This document shows, in pieces, positions 5,551 to 6,821 of a DNA stretch of 6,821 nucleotides. Within the stretch, counting starts at the first letter, position 1. Each line of letters starts with the position of its first letter. The notes under the pieces were generated by a model that was not told the origin of the DNA, ran no database searches, and saw nothing but the letters and a program-made list of their open reading frames with translations. Origin of the DNA: an archaeon (lineage in GTDB: Archaea; Asgardarchaeota; Hermodarchaeia; Hermodarchaeales; Hermodarchaeaceae); NCBI GenBank assembly GCA_016550415.1, contig JABXGU010000623.1:1-6821 (forward strand), written 5' to 3'. The translations under genes were made by a program, and so were the position numbers.

Positions 5551-6821
5551 GTGAGTAAGATTACGACATTATTGTGTTTATTTGCACTTCTTTTACTTCC
5601 TCAATTATCACTCACTGCTTCGTTAGAGTTCTCAAATAATGTTACTTCAACATCAACTCAAAGTAGAACATCACTATCAAGTGTCCCCGTACAGGCCACG
5701 GACATTCGATTTGGCGTTAATACTCGGGTAACTGATGGCTTATCACCTTATCCAGAACAGGTTGAACCAACCTTGACCATCTTAAGCTCAGGACGTGTAT
5801 TAATTGGTTGGAAAGAAGCAAACACGTACAATGGTCCTGGACTCCGTGTTGGCTTCTGCTATTCGGATGACGAAGGTAAAACATTCAGCCCCAATATACT
5901 AATGAACACACTTGGTGGCGGTTCCCAATCTGATCCTTGGTTAATCTCGGATAATGATGATAATGCTTACTTCACTTTCCTAGAATACGTGGGTTCAGAT
6001 GAAGGTATGGGAGTTGCTAAGACCACAGATGGCGGCGAAACCTGGCAAGCACCCACTCAGGCTGCTGATACGGTTGGATACCTTGATGACAAAGAAACTG
6101 TTTGTGTTGATGCCGCAGGAAACATCTACATGATGTGGGATCATTTCGTCACAGACAGCCAAGCTAATCTAGTATTTACCAAATCAGTGGATGGTGGTAC
6201 ATCATTTCAGCCAACCCAAATCTTGGGACCATGGGAAACTCATGGTGGCATTCCATATCTTACCTGCACACCTAACGGAACACTCTTTGTATCAACAATT
6301 TGGGATTCGGTGCCCGATGGCCCGTTGAATACTATCTTGTTCATGAAATCAACGGATTTTGGAGTAACTTGGTCCTCTCCTATGGTGGTTAATCCGCCAG
6401 GATTCTCTGAAATCGCAATTATCACTGTGTGTGCTGTGGATAGTAATCACCATGTCTACATTTGTTTTGCTGCAGGAAATCCGTTGGACAAGGAAATCTA
6501 TGTCATTAAGTCGATTGATGGCGGTGATTCATGGTCTGCGCCCGTCCAAGTGAATGATGTGACAACCAATATGCAACGAATGGTCGAAATGCACATTGAT
6601 GCCGATGATAATATCCATATTGCATGGCTAGATGCCCAAAATGGTGAATGGGATATCTATTACAGCTTCTCAACCGATGGAGGCGTAAGCTTCTCCGACG
6701 ACTACCGTATCACGAGCGAAGGCTTTCCTCTGTCCTTTACTCGCCCCGGTGATTACGTCACCTTACGATCGGATTCTGCAGGAAAGCTGTTTATTGTCTG
6801 GACGGATGGTCGGGCAATCAC
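5551..6821 (+). CDS. Secreted Asp-box (BNR/sialidase-like) beta-propeller protein, 3' end outside the window
   Basis: 423 residues are visible from GTG 5551, and the frame is still open at the window end. An N-terminal signal peptide (about 1-23, hydrophobic core TLLCLFALLLLPQLSL) implies export; a Ser/Thr-rich linker (24-48) follows. The rest is a sialidase-type six-bladed propeller with six Asp boxes of the form S/T-x-D-x-G-x-x-W/F: SDDEGKTF (105), TTDGGETW (158), SVDGGTSF (212), STDFGVTW (267), SIDGGDSW (321) and STDGGVSF (374). The spacing is 53-55 residues, one per blade. The last visible segment, GDYVTLRSDSAGKLFIVWTDGR, is typical of the closing blade in this group, so the propeller is nearly complete here; a C-terminal anchor or extra domain may follow outside. 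No FRIP or YRIP arginine motif of true sialidases is visible before the first Asp box, so sialic acid hydrolysis should not be assumed. It could be a glycan-binding or structural surface protein. It is divergent from the receptor-like gene. Confidence 0.88.
   Translation, partial: MSKITTLLCLFALLLLPQLSLTASLEFSNNVTSTSTQSRTSLSSVPVQATDIRFGVNTRVTDGLSPYPEQVEPTLTILSSGRVLIGWKEANTYNGPGLRVGFCYSDDEGKTFSPNILMNTLGGGSQSDPWLISDNDDNAYFTFLEYVGSDEGMGVAKTTDGGETWQAPTQAADTVGYLDDKETVCVDAAGNIYMMWDHFVTDSQANLVFTKSVDGGTSFQPTQILGPWETHGGIPYLTCTPNGTLFVSTIWDSVPDGPLNTILFMKSTDFGVTWSSPMVVNPPGFSEIAIITVCAVDSNHHVYICFAAGNPLDKEIYVIKSIDGGDSWSAPVQVNDVTTNMQRMVEMHIDADDNIHIAWLDAQNGEWDIYYSFSTDGGVSFSDDYRITSEGFPLSFTRPGDYVTLRSDSAGKLFIVWTDGRAI

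Noticed and set aside
6240..6425. 61-codon minus-strand open frame
   Set aside because: It is antisense to the propeller gene, inside a region with in-frame Asp-box repeats on the plus strand.
5551..6821. Tandem DNA repeats in the propeller gene
   Set aside because: The repetition is at the protein level (Asp boxes every 53-55 residues). The DNA between boxes is diverged and shows no recent tandem duplication.
1..6821. CRISPR array, tRNA or rRNA gene, insertion sequence ends
   Set aside because: No regularly spaced direct repeats, no cloverleaf-like or rRNA-like segment and no transposase motifs were seen on either strand by eye.

Overview
This 6.8 kb window of moderate G+C looks archaeal. 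The best candidate is an Asgard archaeon, perhaps Thorarchaeia-like. Three things point that way: a heavily sequon-loaded, single-pass surface protein that carries a longin-like domain on its cytosolic side; T-tract endings with TATA-like boxes; and non-AUG starts preceded by short Shine-Dalgarno sequences. Lineage is inferred from gene content and recalled family patterns, not from a marker gene, so it is tentative.

Layout, left to right. (1) 1-792, plus strand: the C-terminal three quarters of an Old Yellow Enzyme family flavin oxidoreductase, cut by the window edge. (2) 803-1105, plus strand: a decayed SagB/ThcOx-type nitroreductase relic, 10 bases behind the first gene. Its N-terminal and C-terminal ends are joined in frame, the catalytic middle is missing, and two stops interrupt the tail. 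(3) A hairpin at 1096-1120 followed by a T-rich stretch lies between the convergent transcripts. (4) 1132-2430, minus strand: an OFA-type (oxalate/formate antiporter group) major facilitator transporter. (5) 2550-5330, minus strand: a 926-residue protein with a signal peptide, about 630 residues of glycoprotein-like beta-sandwich ectodomain, one membrane helix, a cytosolic longin-like domain and a C-terminal helical, possibly winged-helix, segment. (6) A 220-base divergent intergenic region with candidate promoters in both directions. (7) 5551 to the window end, plus strand: a secreted beta-propeller protein with six regularly spaced Asp-box (BNR) repeats, incomplete at its C-terminus.

The left part is metabolic: flavin-dependent reduction and small organic anion transport. 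The right part is a cell-surface module, with a secreted propeller and a transmembrane receptor-like protein transcribed divergently from one intergenic region. The most interesting object is the receptor-like protein. It puts an extracellular, possibly carbohydrate-binding domain and a eukaryote-like trafficking/GTPase-regulator fold on opposite sides of one membrane helix, and its divergent neighbour encodes a secreted, possibly glycan-related propeller. A functional link between the two is a hypothesis based only on gene arrangement and domain types.
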